Assembly (NCBI GenBank): GCA_937997605.1
Contig: CALLFD010000141.1
Span: forward strand, 1-39,581
Source: an uncultured Collinsella sp.
Lineage (GTDB): Bacteria; Actinomycetota; Coriobacteriia; Coriobacteriales; Coriobacteriaceae
DNA: 39,581 nt
Reading direction: 5' to 3'
The position numbers and the translations under genes were made by a program. The notes below the pieces were generated by a model. That model was not told the origin of the DNA and searched no databases. It saw only the letters and a program-made list of their open reading frames with translations. This document shows positions 8,642-17,800 of this stretch, one piece after another. Numbering within the stretch: the first letter of the stretch is position 1; each line of letters begins with the position of its first letter.

Positions 8642-8683
8642 AAAAAAGCACGGCACCGGAACGGTGTCGTGCTTTTACTTTTT
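8642..8683. terminator. Bidirectional intrinsic terminator after tRNA-Gly
   Basis: AAAAGCACGGCACC (8644-8657) pairs with GGTGTCGTGCTTTT (8663-8676), one G-U pair, extended by a further G-C to a GAA loop. An A-run on the left and T-runs on the right make it usable on both strands. It lies immediately 3' of tRNA-Gly. Confidence 0.88.
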
Positions 8684-8758
8684 TGGAGCGGGCAACGGGA
8701 CTCGAACCCGCGAGTGTCAGCTTGGGAAGCTGATGCCTTACCACTTGGCGATGCCCGC
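8684..8758 (-). tRNA. tRNA-Gly(CCC)
   Basis: 75 nt including an encoded CCA. The acceptor stem is GCGGGCA / TGCCCGC with discriminator T. The D arm is GCC-AAGTGGTAA-GGC. The anticodon stem is TCAGC / GCTGA with loop TTCCCAA, giving anticodon CCC (reads GGG, glycine). The T arm is CGGG-TTCGAGT-CCCG. It is followed by a terminator. Its last 18 nt are duplicated twice in the adjacent repeats. Confidence 0.96.
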
Positions 8759-8878
8759 AATTGCGCATTGGGATAAATTAGATGCTTGGATAGTATATAC
8801 CGAGCATTTCAAGGGGGCAATATGAATGCGGCGTGTTATCACTATGCAATCGCGCACCGCGCACTGCGGCACAAAAGC

Positions 8879-9634
8879 CTACGAAACGCGCTCCAACTGG
8901 TCCCTTGCATCAGAAAGCGCGTGTTCTACCCCGTTTTGCACCTCAGTATCAAAACGATACGCAGGGACCGAAACGCTTAAACCATAGAGACGCCCGCCTT
9001 TTTCTATGGGAACGGCGATGCACTCAACCCCTTCTGCCATCTCCTGATGATCATATGCAAAACCACACCTTCGGACCTCCTCGAGCTGCCGCATCAGGTC
9101 ATCTATGTGTTTTACCGCATGCTCAGTCGTTTTTTCGAATGGGAAAGGAAGCAGCGAGCGAACCGACTCCTCATCCCATCGAGATAGGATCGCCTTTCCA
9201 ATCGCCGTGCAGTGCGCAGGAAGGGTCTTACCGATTTCCGATGAAAGACGGATGTGCTGGGGGGAATCAACGCGCGAAATATAGAGGACACGACCGTGGT
9301 CGAGCACACCGAGCTGACAGGTCTCTCCGCACGATGCGACAACCTTTCGCATGGCTGTCTCAAAAGAGGACAATCCCCCACTCTCACGATCGAATGCCTT
9401 GCCCAGCAGATACGTCTTAAGCCCAATCGAATACCTACCGGTAGTCTCGTCATAACTAACGTAATCTGAATCGGCCATGGTGTGCAAAATCGAGAAGAGA
9501 CTGCTTTTTGGAGCGCCGACAATGCGGCATATCTCCGCCATGGTAAGTCCGCTCTTTGTAGCCGAAAGGGCCTCAAAGATTGATAGAACCCGCAAGGTAG
9601 AGCGGTGGCCAGCAGGATTATATCGCGAGGACAT
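8879..9634 (-). CDS. IclR-family transcriptional regulator
   Basis: 251 residues. The N-terminal winged helix-turn-helix (about residues 10-70: STLRVLSIFEALS, LTMAEICRIVGAPKSSLFSILHTM) and the C-terminal IclR effector-binding domain (LGVLDHGRVLYISRVDS, LPAHCTAIGKAILS, GFAYDHQEMAEGVECIAVPI) are complete. IclR proteins typically control operons for sugar acids and aromatic acids and bind short palindromes. It diverges from the dehydratase-EIIC-amidohydrolase-aldolase cluster, and the shared 200-bp gap contains a perfect 14-bp inverted repeat, so it is very likely that cluster's regulator. The ATG at 9634 is preceded by an AAGGAG site. Confidence 0.93.
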   Translation of the reverse strand: MSSRYNPAGHRSTLRVLSIFEALSATKSGLTMAEICRIVGAPKSSLFSILHTMADSDYVSYDETTGRYSIGLKTYLLGKAFDRESGGLSSFETAMRKVVASCGETCQLGVLDHGRVLYISRVDSPQHIRLSSEIGKTLPAHCTAIGKAILSRWDEESVRSLLPFPFEKTTEHAVKHIDDLMRQLEEVRRCGFAYDHQEMAEGVECIAVPIEKGGRLYGLSVSVPAYRFDTEVQNGVEHALSDARDQLERVS

Positions 9635-9782
9635 GGCAACTCTCCTTGTTCATTAACGCCCAAACTTTCCCCGTAAGTATAGCGGCATGCCCCTTCAAGC
9701 AACCGTTCACCGGCCAACCAAAACCATTCGCGGCGGGACCGTGTGAGATCTTCAGCATTTCATATATATTGTTCCGTATAAC

Positions 9783-9812
9783 GAATAACGTTCGTAAATA
9801 CGAACGTTATTC
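9783..9812. promoter_or_regulatory. Perfect inverted repeat, candidate IclR-family operator
   Basis: GAATAACGTTCGTA (9783-9796), a 2-bp centre, then TACGAACGTTATTC (9799-9812). It ends 21 bp before the dehydratase ATG, beside an AT-rich segment that includes TATAAC at 9777-9782 as a possible -10. Its position would block the downstream transcript; binding by the divergent IclR protein is inferred. Confidence 0.7.
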
Positions 9813-9833
9813 AAATGGACATAGGGAGGAAAC

Positions 9834-11360
9834 ATGTCAGACGCTGTAAGCCAAGGCCAAAACGCCGTTGTCATCGATCAGAGGGACAACGTCGCCGTCG
9901 CCACCTACCAACTGGAGGCGGGCGCCGAGGCCCGCTATCCCATGCCGGACGGCACGCTGGCGAGCGTTACCGTGACCGACGACATCCCGCTGTTCCACAA
10001 GATTGCCCTCGTGGACATCCCCAAGGGTGAGAAGATCGTCAAGTATGGCGAGTTCATCGGTGTGGCCACCACGGACATCAAGCGCGGACAGCATGTTCAT
10101 ACGCACAACTGCGCCAGCTCCGACGACCTGAAGGACTCCGTCGTCACCGACACCGACTCCGTCGCCTCCAAGACCTCCTCGTCCGCGGAGGGCACGCGCA
10201 CCTTCATGGGCTACCGTCGCCCGGACGGTCGTGTCGGCATCCGCAACCACGTCCTGATCCTTCCCACGAGCATCTGCGCCTCCGACACCACGGAGAGGAT
10301 CGCGAACGCGGTTGAGGGCTGCGTCTCCTTCCACAACCAGAATGGCTGTTCGCAGGTCGACTGCGACCAGAAGGTGACTATTGCTGCCTTGGCAGGCTAC
10401 GCTGCGAACCCGAACATCTATGGCGTCGTTTGCGTCTCCTTGGGCTGCGAGGGCTGCCAGAACGACATCGTGGTCGATGCGATTCGCGAGCGCACCAACA
10501 AGCCCGTCGAGACCCTGGTCATCCAAAAGGTCGGCGGCTCCATCAGGGCGATCGAGGAGGGTACGCGCCTTGCCCGCAAGATGGTCGCCGAGGCGGACCA
10601 GTGCGTCCGCGAGCCCACTGACATCTCCGAGCTCATCTTCGGCACCAACTGCGGCGGCTCCGACCCCTCGAGCGGCCTTGGCTCCAATCCGCTGATCGGC
10701 GAGGTCTCCGACTGGCTCGTCAACCATGGTGCCACCTCCGTGCTGTGCGAGACGCCCGAGCTCTTTGGCGCCGAACACATCCTCGCCCGCCGCGCGAAGG
10801 ACAAGCAGGTTTCGGACGACATCCTCAAGATCGTCTACGACTACGAGAAGTACGTCCAGATGTTTGGCGCCGAGATGCGAGAGGGCAACCCCAGCCCTGG
10901 AAATATGGCTGGCGGACTCACGACCCTCGAGGAGAAGTCTCTCGGCTGCGTGCACAAGGGAGGCCACAGCCCCCTCAACGCCGTCTATCCGTACGCGGCG
11001 CAGCTCAATCCGCACGAGGGCCTCGTCGTGATGGACACCCCCGGCAACGACCCCTCCAGCGTGGGCGGCATCATCGCCGGCGGCTGCCAGCTCGTGGTCT
11101 TCTCGACCGGTCTTGGCACCCCTACCGGAAACGCCATCGCGCCCGTGTATCGCCTGACTGCCAACAAGCGCACCTACGAGGCCATGAGGGATAACACCGA
11201 CCTCGACGCGAGCCCGACGATCTACGGCCCCGAGTCCATGGAGGAGATGCGCGACAGGATGCTCGACGACATCATCGCCGTCTGCAACGGCCGCAAGGTC
11301 TGCGCCGAGGCCCTTGGCTATACCGAGACCGCCCTTCCGCACATCTGCAACTATATGTAG
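9834..11360 (+). CDS. UxaA-family dehydratase (altronate/galactarate dehydratase type)
   Basis: 508 residues, a two-part fused enzyme of the D-galactarate dehydratase / altronate hydrolase family. Residues ~10-95 form the SAF domain (IPLFHKIALVDIPKGEKIVKYGEFIG). After a Ser/Thr-rich linker (~105-122) the catalytic part begins (GYRRPDGRVGIRNHVLILPTS), with family motifs NQNGCSQVD, SLGCEGCQND, FGTNCGGSDPSSG and the C-terminal GCQLVVFSTGLGTPTGNAIAP. Such enzymes remove water from hexonates or hexarates to give 2-keto-3-deoxy acids. The start is preceded by AGGGAGGAA. It is the first gene of the cluster; the exact substrate cannot be read from sequence. Codons strongly favour C or G in third position, unlike several neighbours. 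Confidence 0.88.
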   Translation: MSDAVSQGQNAVVIDQRDNVAVATYQLEAGAEARYPMPDGTLASVTVTDDIPLFHKIALVDIPKGEKIVKYGEFIGVATTDIKRGQHVHTHNCASSDDLKDSVVTDTDSVASKTSSSAEGTRTFMGYRRPDGRVGIRNHVLILPTSICASDTTERIANAVEGCVSFHNQNGCSQVDCDQKVTIAALAGYAANPNIYGVVCVSLGCEGCQNDIVVDAIRERTNKPVETLVIQKVGGSIRAIEEGTRLARKMVAEADQCVREPTDISELIFGTNCGGSDPSSGLGSNPLIGEVSDWLVNHGATSVLCETPELFGAEHILARRAKDKQVSDDILKIVYDYEKYVQMFGAEMREGNPSPGNMAGGLTTLEEKSLGCVHKGGHSPLNAVYPYAAQLNPHEGLVVMDTPGNDPSSVGGIIAGGCQLVVFSTGLGTPTGNAIAPVYRLTANKRTYEAMRDNTDLDASPTIYGPESMEEMRDRMLDDIIAVCNGRKVCAEALGYTETALPHICNYM

Positions 11361-11399
11361 GCCAGCGTCTGACAGGACGCTTCAGAAAGGAGAGAAACC

Positions 11400-12533
11400 G
11401 TGACAACCACGCAAGCCCCAGAAAAGACGCCCAACGCGTTCCAACGCGGCGTCAACGCGGTCATCGACCTGCTGTCTTCGTTCTTCCTCCCGATCATCAA
11501 CCTGCTCGTCTCCGTCGGCATCCTCAAGGGCATCCTGACGCTTCTGCAGGTCTCGGGCATGGTCACCGACGACTCGACCACGTATGCGATCCTCAACGCG
11601 ATGGCCGACTCGCTGTTCTACTTCATCCCGGTGTTTCTTGCTTACACCTCGTCAAAGCGCTTCGATGTTGACACGGTGACCGCCGTCCTTCTCGGCTGCA
11701 TCCTGGTGTATCCGTCCATCACCACCATCATGGCGGCGGACGCGCCCGTCTACCTGTTTGGCCTCGAGCTCTCGAAGGCGACGTACTCCAGCTCCGTCAT
11801 CCCCATCCTTCTTGCCATCTACTGCGCGAGCTGGGTCCAGAAGGCCTGCTACAAGATCATCCCCGAGACCTTCCGCGGCCTGTTCACGCCGCCTATCACG
11901 ATCATCGTTATCGTCCCGCTCACCCTGGCCGTCTTCGGCCCCCTCGGCACCATCGTGGGCGGTTGGCTCGCGCAGGGCTACGAGGCCGTCTACAACCTCT
12001 CGCCGCTCGTCGCCGGCGCGCTGATCGGCGCGTTCCAGCCGTTCCTCGTCATCCTCGGCCTGCACTGGGCCCTGTTCCCCATTGCCATGAACAACGTCGC
12101 GGTCTACGGCTTCGACACCATCATGGCCCTGTTCGGCGGCGCGATCTTCGCCCAGGGCGGTGCCGCGCTCGCCGTCGCCCTCAAGACTAAGAACAAGAAG
12201 TTCCGCTCCCAGGCGATCTCCGCCTCGCTCACCACGCTGCTGGGCATCACCGAGCCCGCGATGTACGGCGTGAACCTGCGCCTCAAGAAGCCCATGGTCT
12301 GCGCATGCGTCGCCGGCGGCATTGGCTCCGCCGTGGCAGGCCTGTTCGGTTGCGCCGGCACCGCCTTCGCTTTGCCCGCGCTCACCACGCTGCCCGTCTT
12401 CATGAGCCGCGCGTTCGTTCCCTTCTGCATCTCGCTGGCGCTCGCCTTTGGCCTCGCCTTCCTGTTCACGCTCTTCGTCCCGATCGACGACGTGACCGAG
12501 GAAGAGATGGAGGCCGAGGAGCAGTCCGCCTAG
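11400..12533 (+). CDS. Orphan PTS transporter subunit EIIC, glucose/glucoside superfamily
   Basis: 377-residue integral membrane protein with about ten hydrophobic segments and the EIIC signature GITEPAMYG at 282-290. In the beta-glucoside type, EIIC is normally fused to EIIB (phospho-Cys) and EIIA (phospho-His). Here neither domain is fused or encoded nearby; the N-terminus begins directly with a short polar tail and the C-terminus is acidic (about residues 364-377). It must borrow EIIA/EIIB from elsewhere or transport without phosphorylation. The start is GTG at 11400 after AAAGGAG. It lies 39 bp after the dehydratase, so it is probably the uptake component for the pathway's substrate. Transport of a sugar acid by a glucoside-type EIIC would be unusual. 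Confidence 0.86.
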   Translation: MTTTQAPEKTPNAFQRGVNAVIDLLSSFFLPIINLLVSVGILKGILTLLQVSGMVTDDSTTYAILNAMADSLFYFIPVFLAYTSSKRFDVDTVTAVLLGCILVYPSITTIMAADAPVYLFGLELSKATYSSSVIPILLAIYCASWVQKACYKIIPETFRGLFTPPITIIVIVPLTLAVFGPLGTIVGGWLAQGYEAVYNLSPLVAGALIGAFQPFLVILGLHWALFPIAMNNVAVYGFDTIMALFGGAIFAQGGAALAVALKTKNKKFRSQAISASLTTLLGITEPAMYGVNLRLKKPMVCACVAGGIGSAVAGLFGCAGTAFALPALTTLPVFMSRAFVPFCISLALAFGLAFLFTLFVPIDDVTEEEMEAEEQSA

Positions 12534-12560
12534 CGTCCGGATTGCAAGGCCACTCTATGT

Positions 12561-12598
12561 CCCGCGCCTGCGGGTTCGACCGGAGGTGGTGCCCACCT
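12561..12598 (+). other. Two tandem small hairpins between EIIC and amidohydrolase genes
   Basis: CCCGC-GCCT-GCGGG (12561-12574) and AGGTGG-TGC-CCACCT (12584-12598) lie in the 131-bp gap. There is no T-run, so they are more likely RNA processing or stability elements, or an attenuation point, than a full terminator. Confidence 0.4.
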
Positions 12599-12664
12599 GG
12601 CAGCAAAGCGTATCCGTCACTGACCATATATCCATTAGACATTGTTTGACGTAAGGAGAAAAAA

Positions 12665-13576
12665 ATGAAGAAGATCGACGCACACGCCCACGTCTTTGAC
12701 CACATCGGCTCCATGGGCAAGGCCGGAGAGCTGCGCCCCCTAGGCAACGGCAACTGTCGCTGGGCCACCGGCGAAGAGTTCCGTATCATCCCCGAGGGCA
12801 AGGGAGACAAGGAGTACCTCGTTGAGACCTTCATGGACGTCATGGACGAAAACGACGTCGAGAAGGCCATCCTGCTGCAGGGCGTCCTGTACGGCCTGCA
12901 GAACGAGTACGCCATGGAATGCGCCGAGAAGTACCCTGACCGCTTCAAAGCCGCGGTGATGCTCGACCCCTTCTGCCGCTGCGCCCAGCAGATCCTCGAG
13001 CACTTCATCAACGATCTGCACGCCCACGTCTTCAAGTTCGAGGTCTCTGTGGGCGGCGGCCTTTCCGGCTACCACCGCGATTTCGCGGTCGACGGCCCCG
13101 AGATGACGGTCCTCATCGACAGGATCGCCCAGGTCGAGGACGCCACTCTGGTGCTCGACATCGGCAGCCCCAACCAGTCCAGCTGCCAGCCCGAGGCCGT
13201 ATATCGCCTGGCCAAGAAGTACCCCGGCCTGCACATTGTCGTCTGCCACCTGCTCGCCCCGTCCCTTGAGGACGGCGACGTCCTCAAGTGCGCGCTTCCG
13301 TACCTCGCCCACGATAACGTCTGGGTCGATCTCTCCGCGCTGCCCTGGAACGTCGCTCCCGAGGCCTACCCGTATCCCACCGCGCTCGAGTACATCGCGA
13401 TGGCGAAGGACGTCCTGGGCGCCGACAAGATCATCTGGGGCACCGACTCCCCCTGTGTCCTCACCAAGTTCGACTACAAGGACCTCTATAGCTTCATCGA
13501 GGACTCCGACGTCTTCACCGACGCCGAGAAGCAGGGTGTCTTCTACGATAACGCCGTCAAGGCCTACTACCTCTAG
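12665..13576 (+). CDS. Amidohydrolase-2 family hydrolase (possible sugar-acid lactonase)
   Basis: 303-residue TIM-barrel metal-dependent hydrolase. The metal motif DAHAH (His 7, His 9), a later His 195 in VVCHLLAP and Asp 261 in WGTDSP match the amidohydrolase-2 family, which includes 2-pyrone-4,6-dicarboxylate lactonase, galactarolactone-processing enzymes and decarboxylases. In this cluster a role in opening or isomerising a sugar-acid lactone before dehydration is plausible, but another hydrolysis (amide or ester) is equally allowed by the family. TAAGGAG lies eight bases before the ATG. It is separated from the EIIC gene by 131 bp with small hairpins, and 57 bp precede the aldolase. Confidence 0.82.
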   Translation: MKKIDAHAHVFDHIGSMGKAGELRPLGNGNCRWATGEEFRIIPEGKGDKEYLVETFMDVMDENDVEKAILLQGVLYGLQNEYAMECAEKYPDRFKAAVMLDPFCRCAQQILEHFINDLHAHVFKFEVSVGGGLSGYHRDFAVDGPEMTVLIDRIAQVEDATLVLDIGSPNQSSCQPEAVYRLAKKYPGLHIVVCHLLAPSLEDGDVLKCALPYLAHDNVWVDLSALPWNVAPEAYPYPTALEYIAMAKDVLGADKIIWGTDSPCVLTKFDYKDLYSFIEDSDVFTDAEKQGVFYDNAVKAYYL

Positions 13577-13633
13577 GTCCTTCTCGGCAGTGCAGGGATT
13601 CGTGGGGGTGTGACCCCGGAAAGCGAGTGACAC

Positions 13634-14512
13634 ATGTTTGAGGGAGTCTTCTGCCCCTCCATCACCATCACCGACGATGATGGAAAGATCGATTACGAGC
13701 TGTGGGGCAGGCACCTGGACCACCTGGCCGACGCGGGCATCAACGGCGTGCTGCTGTTTGGCAGCATCGGCGAGTTCTACAGCGTGAGCCTCGAGGACAA
13801 GAAGTCGGTCATCGACTTTGCCGTCGAGCGGGTCGCCGGCCGCATGAAGGTCTTCGTCGGCGTGGGTGACACCACCTACGACAACGTCCTCGAACTCACG
13901 CGCTATGCCCAGAAGGCCGGTGCCGACGCAGTTCTGGCAGTCTCGCCGTACTACTTCGGGCCCACCGACGACGCTGCCGAAAAGTACTTTGGTGGCATCG
14001 CAGACACCACCAACCTGCCCGTCGTGCTATACAACTTTCCGGCGCGCACCGGCACCGACCTGTCGCCCGAGCTCGTGGCCAGGCTCGCCGCCGCCCATCC
14101 GAATATCTGCGGCATCAAGGACACGGTCGACACCATCAGTCACACGCGCAAGGTCATCCGCGCCGTCCGCAAGGTCAACCCCGAGTTCTCGGTCCTTTCC
14201 GGCTTCGACGAGTACTACCTGGTCAACCGCGCGAGCGGCGGCAACGGCGTTCTGTGTGGCCTCACCAACGTGGAGCCCGAGCTCTTTGTGAGGCTGCACG
14301 GCGCCTACCAGGCAGGCGACTTCGCGACCGCCATCGAGTGCGCCAAGCGCATCTCGTCGCTCATGGCCGTCTACGACGCCTGCGATCTGTTTATTTCTGC
14401 CATCAAGGTAGCGGTCAATATAAAGGGTCTTCCAATCTCGACCGCGATCTTTGATCCCGCCATACAGGCCAGCGATGACCAAAAGGCAACAATCGAACAG
14501 CTCCTGTCATAG
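13634..14512 (+). CDS. DapA/N-acetylneuraminate-lyase family aldolase (probable 2-keto-3-deoxy acid aldolase)
   Basis: 292-residue class I aldolase. The family motifs are GSIGEF at 43-48 (the GxxGE substrate loop), Tyr 133 in VLYNFPARTG and the Schiff-base Lys 162 in GIKDT. The pattern is closer to the YagE/YjhH-type 2-keto-3-deoxy-sugar-acid aldolases than to housekeeping dihydrodipicolinate synthase, and the location downstream of a sugar-acid dehydratase supports cleavage of a 2-keto-3-deoxy acid to pyruvate plus an aldehyde. A 5-bp hairpin (GGGGT-GTG-ACCCC, 13605-13617) precedes its start. It is the last gene of the cluster; a perfect terminator follows six bases after the stop. Confidence 0.87.
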   Translation: MFEGVFCPSITITDDDGKIDYELWGRHLDHLADAGINGVLLFGSIGEFYSVSLEDKKSVIDFAVERVAGRMKVFVGVGDTTYDNVLELTRYAQKAGADAVLAVSPYYFGPTDDAAEKYFGGIADTTNLPVVLYNFPARTGTDLSPELVARLAAAHPNICGIKDTVDTISHTRKVIRAVRKVNPEFSVLSGFDEYYLVNRASGGNGVLCGLTNVEPELFVRLHGAYQAGDFATAIECAKRISSLMAVYDACDLFISAIKVAVNIKGLPISTAIFDPAIQASDDQKATIEQLLS

Positions 14513-14518
14513 ACTTGT

Positions 14519-14570
14519 ATTTGGATCGATGTGAGATTACCGTCTTCACATCGATCCAAATATCTTTTTT
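14519..14570 (+). terminator. Terminator of the sugar-acid cluster
   Basis: ATTTGGATCGATGTGA (14519-14534) and TCACATCGATCCAAAT (14546-14561) pair perfectly over 16 bp around an 11-nt loop, followed by ATCTTTTTTCTTG. Confidence 0.93.
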
Positions 14571-14620
14571 CTTGTTTAATATATGAATTTATTTCCATAA
14601 GTTCATAAATATATGGAGAC

Positions 14621-14645
14621 AAGGACCCGTGGGGGTCCTTTTTCA
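14621..14645 (+). terminator. Second hairpin with T-run, upstream of the adhesin gene
   Basis: AAGGACCC (14621-14628) and GGGTCCTT (14633-14640) around GTGG, followed by TTT. It lies 60 bp after the first terminator in the AT-rich 240-bp gap before the adhesin. It may be a back-up terminator or a leader attenuator; apart from this I see no clear promoter in the gap. Confidence 0.6.
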
Positions 14646-14813
14646 TTTATTTCTACCTGCGCTTTTATCTGATTGTTGTATTTGAGCTCGATTTGTCAGA
14701 AATCGGGCAAGCTTTTGGTCAGCTTCCGGTACTTACCCGCATGAACCATGGCGGTAGCCTCATCCCAAGCGCCGCGACCTCCCCGTGCGGCGCACGAGGG
14801 ATAAGGAGCAGCC

Positions 14814-17800
14814 ATGTCCAACGCACCCACGCACTCTGTCCACAGCGCAATCGCAACAGGTCCGCTGCTCCTGCTCCTCTTTTTTCTGATCGGCTGTCTG
14901 GCCCCAGGGGCCGCACTCGCCGTCGACGGGAGTGACGCCCTTAATTTCCGCACCATAAGCGACGGTTGCGGCCCCTTCGGTGTCGGTAAATATGAGGCAC
15001 AGGACACTTCGATTTCGTACTGTATGAACCAAGACTGCCCCGGCCCCAGCAAGCCGGGAGGGCCATGGCGTACATATAACCAGGGCTGGACATGGCTCGA
15101 TGACGAATTTGCCGCCATCGTCTGTCACGGATACCCCTCCAATACATCCTTTGGCGGCCACAATCTGTCGCCCGATCTCGCCCGTGCCGCCACCCAGATT
15201 GCCGTGTGGATGCTCAACGGAACCACGCGCCCCGACGGCACCTATTCGTATACAAATAGCAAGGGAGTTGCCAGGAGCGGTAGGTTTTACGAAAACGCCG
15301 AGGCCATAGCGGCTGCACGTTGGCTCTACGACAACGCTAAGTCCGGATCCATTAAGGCAGCTCCACATCGAGCCAGGCGTTATCACGGCCCGGTCTCGGG
15401 CGAGGGTCGACACCAGGACATGCTCTATGTTCTGCCCGCCGTCTCCGTATCTTTCCAAAAACAATCGTCCCAGGCTGACATCACCGCCGGTAACGACACC
15501 TACAGACTCGGTGACGCAACCTTCGATATCTTTGAAAGTGCGGGCGATGCACGTGTCGGCACTATCCAGATGGACGAAAACGGGCGTGCACAAGCAACGC
15601 TTTTGCCCAATACGGCATATTACCTGGTCGAAACCAAAGCCCCGGCAGGCTATATCCCTCGAAGCGACCGAATAGCCTTCACCACACAAAACAGCGGCGA
15701 ACATGTCACTATTAACGAGCAGCCCGGCACCATCACCTTGCGTATTGCAAAAACCGATGCCGCCACGGATGCTGGCGCCCAAGTTGGGACGTCGCTTGCG
15801 GGCGCTGAATTCACCTGCGTCTCGCAATCAACTCCCGGCTGGACTCGCACCCTTACGACCGACGAAAACGGACGGGCGATCCTCAATGACGTTCCTCTGG
15901 GTACCTTTACCATCTACGAATCGAAAGCGCCCGAGGGCTACCTGATTTCAAACGACTGTTGGAGCTACACCGTCGGTGCCGAGCAACTCGGAGATACGGG
16001 CATCGTTGAGCTCGAAAGCCGTATTCCCAACATCCCCATCGCCTTTGACCTTGAAATCTCGAAGTTTAAGGACCATGGCGATAACGATGAGTCCGGCCTT
16101 GAGCAGCCGGCGGGAGGCGTCGTCTTTGAAGTTGTCAGCAATAGCTCCCAACAAGTCGTCGGCACGTTGACCACAAACGTTTACGGCTTTGCCTCCACCA
16201 AAGACCAGCCCGAAGCATGGTTTGGCGCAGGCAAGCGACCCGTCGGCGCTCACGGTGCCATTCCCTACGACCGCGCGGGCTACACCGTTCGCGAGGTTGC
16301 AGAAACGGTCCCTGAAGGATTTAAGCAAGCAGGGGAATGGACCATCACAGCAGAGCAGACCGCAGACGGTGCCGAGCTTCAGTACATCGTTGACAACCAT
16401 GCCCTATCGACACACCTTCAAATCGTAAAGCGCGATGCTCAGACCGGCGGCACCGTACCACTTGCCGGCTTTACGTTCCAGCTGCTCGATAGCCACCACG
16501 AGCCCGTCTCGCAAACATGTTGGTATCCGGCCCACAATGTAATGAATACCTTCACAACCGATACATCCGGCGCCGTCACGCTGCCTGAATCACTTAATCC
16601 CGGAACATACTACGTGCACGAGGCGTCGGCCAAGGAACCGTATCTGCGCGGAGAAGACCTGGAGATAACGATTCCAGCCGACAGAAATCTGACACCGGTC
16701 GCCGTCGTCTCGTTCTATGACGACGCCGCAACCGGAAGCATCGAAATCATTAAGACGGATGCTGTAGATGGGCGCGCCCTCGCTGGAGCCACGTTTGACA
16801 TCCGCGCTGACGGCGACATCGTGCGAGCCGATGGCAGCATCGTTGCCCTGGATGGCGAAACCGTCGCCACCGTTACAACCGACGAACGGGGACATGCGCG
16901 AGTCGACCATCTTTCGCTGGGATGCGATACCGCCACCTACGAGGTCGTCGAGACACAGGCGCCCGAAGGTTATCTGCCCAACCCGACCCCACATACTGTG
17001 AAGTTGTCGTACGCTGACCAGCAAACGCCCGTGATCGAAGTGCGCCTTGACGTTTCCAACGACTACACCAAGATCGATGTCACCAAAGTCGACGCGTGCG
17101 GAGGTCAGGAAGTGACAGGCGCCGAGCTTGTCCTCTACGACTCCAATGGCAACGAAATCGATTCTTGGACTTCATCCGGCAAACCGCACCGCATTGAGCA
17201 CCTTTCACCCGGCACCTACACCCTGCGCGAAACGATGGCTCCGCGTACTTACGACCTTGCCGAAGAGATTACGTTTGAAGTAAAGGCCACGGGAAAAGTT
17301 CAAACCATAGCCATGAGGGATACCCCCATCGAGATCAGGGGAAGCGTCGATAAGCGCCAAGAGATTGCACAGCCAGTCGTAAGCAAACTCGTTGCCAACG
17401 GCGACGGAAAAAACCGAGCCAAAGCACGGGCCAATACGCAAGGCGCCTTCTCCTATACCATCGACGCCAAAAATGAGTCGAGCACCTGGGTCGACGAGTT
17501 GACCATCACCGACGACCTTGAGTGCGCCAAAGATGGCGCAGCGAAACTTGTTGCCGTTGAAACCCCTATTGCGATCGGTGATCTAAACGGGCTGTGCAAC
17601 GTGTGGTATCGAACGTCTCCGGCAGGAACAAGCGATACGGGCAAGCAGGTCAACGCAACGCTTGATGACGGGCATCGCAATCCTTGGCTCGAAACGGAAG
17701 AGGTTACAAAGCTGCTGGGCGGCGATGTGCGTCTCGTCGATTACGACGGGTGGCACCTATGGAAAGCAGATATCCCGACGGACAAGTCCGTCACGCTCGA

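Larger units (their letters stand above)
8171..8683. other. Gene-free stretch with tandem repeats and small hairpins
   Basis: About 510 bp between purB and tRNA-Gly without a credible gene. It holds the purB leader, a degenerate and two near-identical copies of a ~131-bp repeat, several short perfect hairpins, a tRNA T-arm-like fragment and the tRNA-Gly terminator, each listed separately. Short open frames here are products of the repeats and have no ribosome sites. Confidence 0.75.

Noticed and set aside
8786..8980. Plus-strand 64-codon frame before the IclR gene
   Set aside because: Overlaps the 3' end of the IclR gene on the other strand, with no domain; the stretch 8759-8878 otherwise shows nothing I can support.
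9837..11342. Minus-strand open frame of 501 codons opposite the dehydratase
   Set aside because: Antisense shadow caused by strong third-position C/G bias; the plus frame has full family motifs.
14371..14646. Minus-strand 91-codon frame across the aldolase 3' end
   Set aside because: It runs through the aldolase end and two terminator hairpins; no ribosome site.
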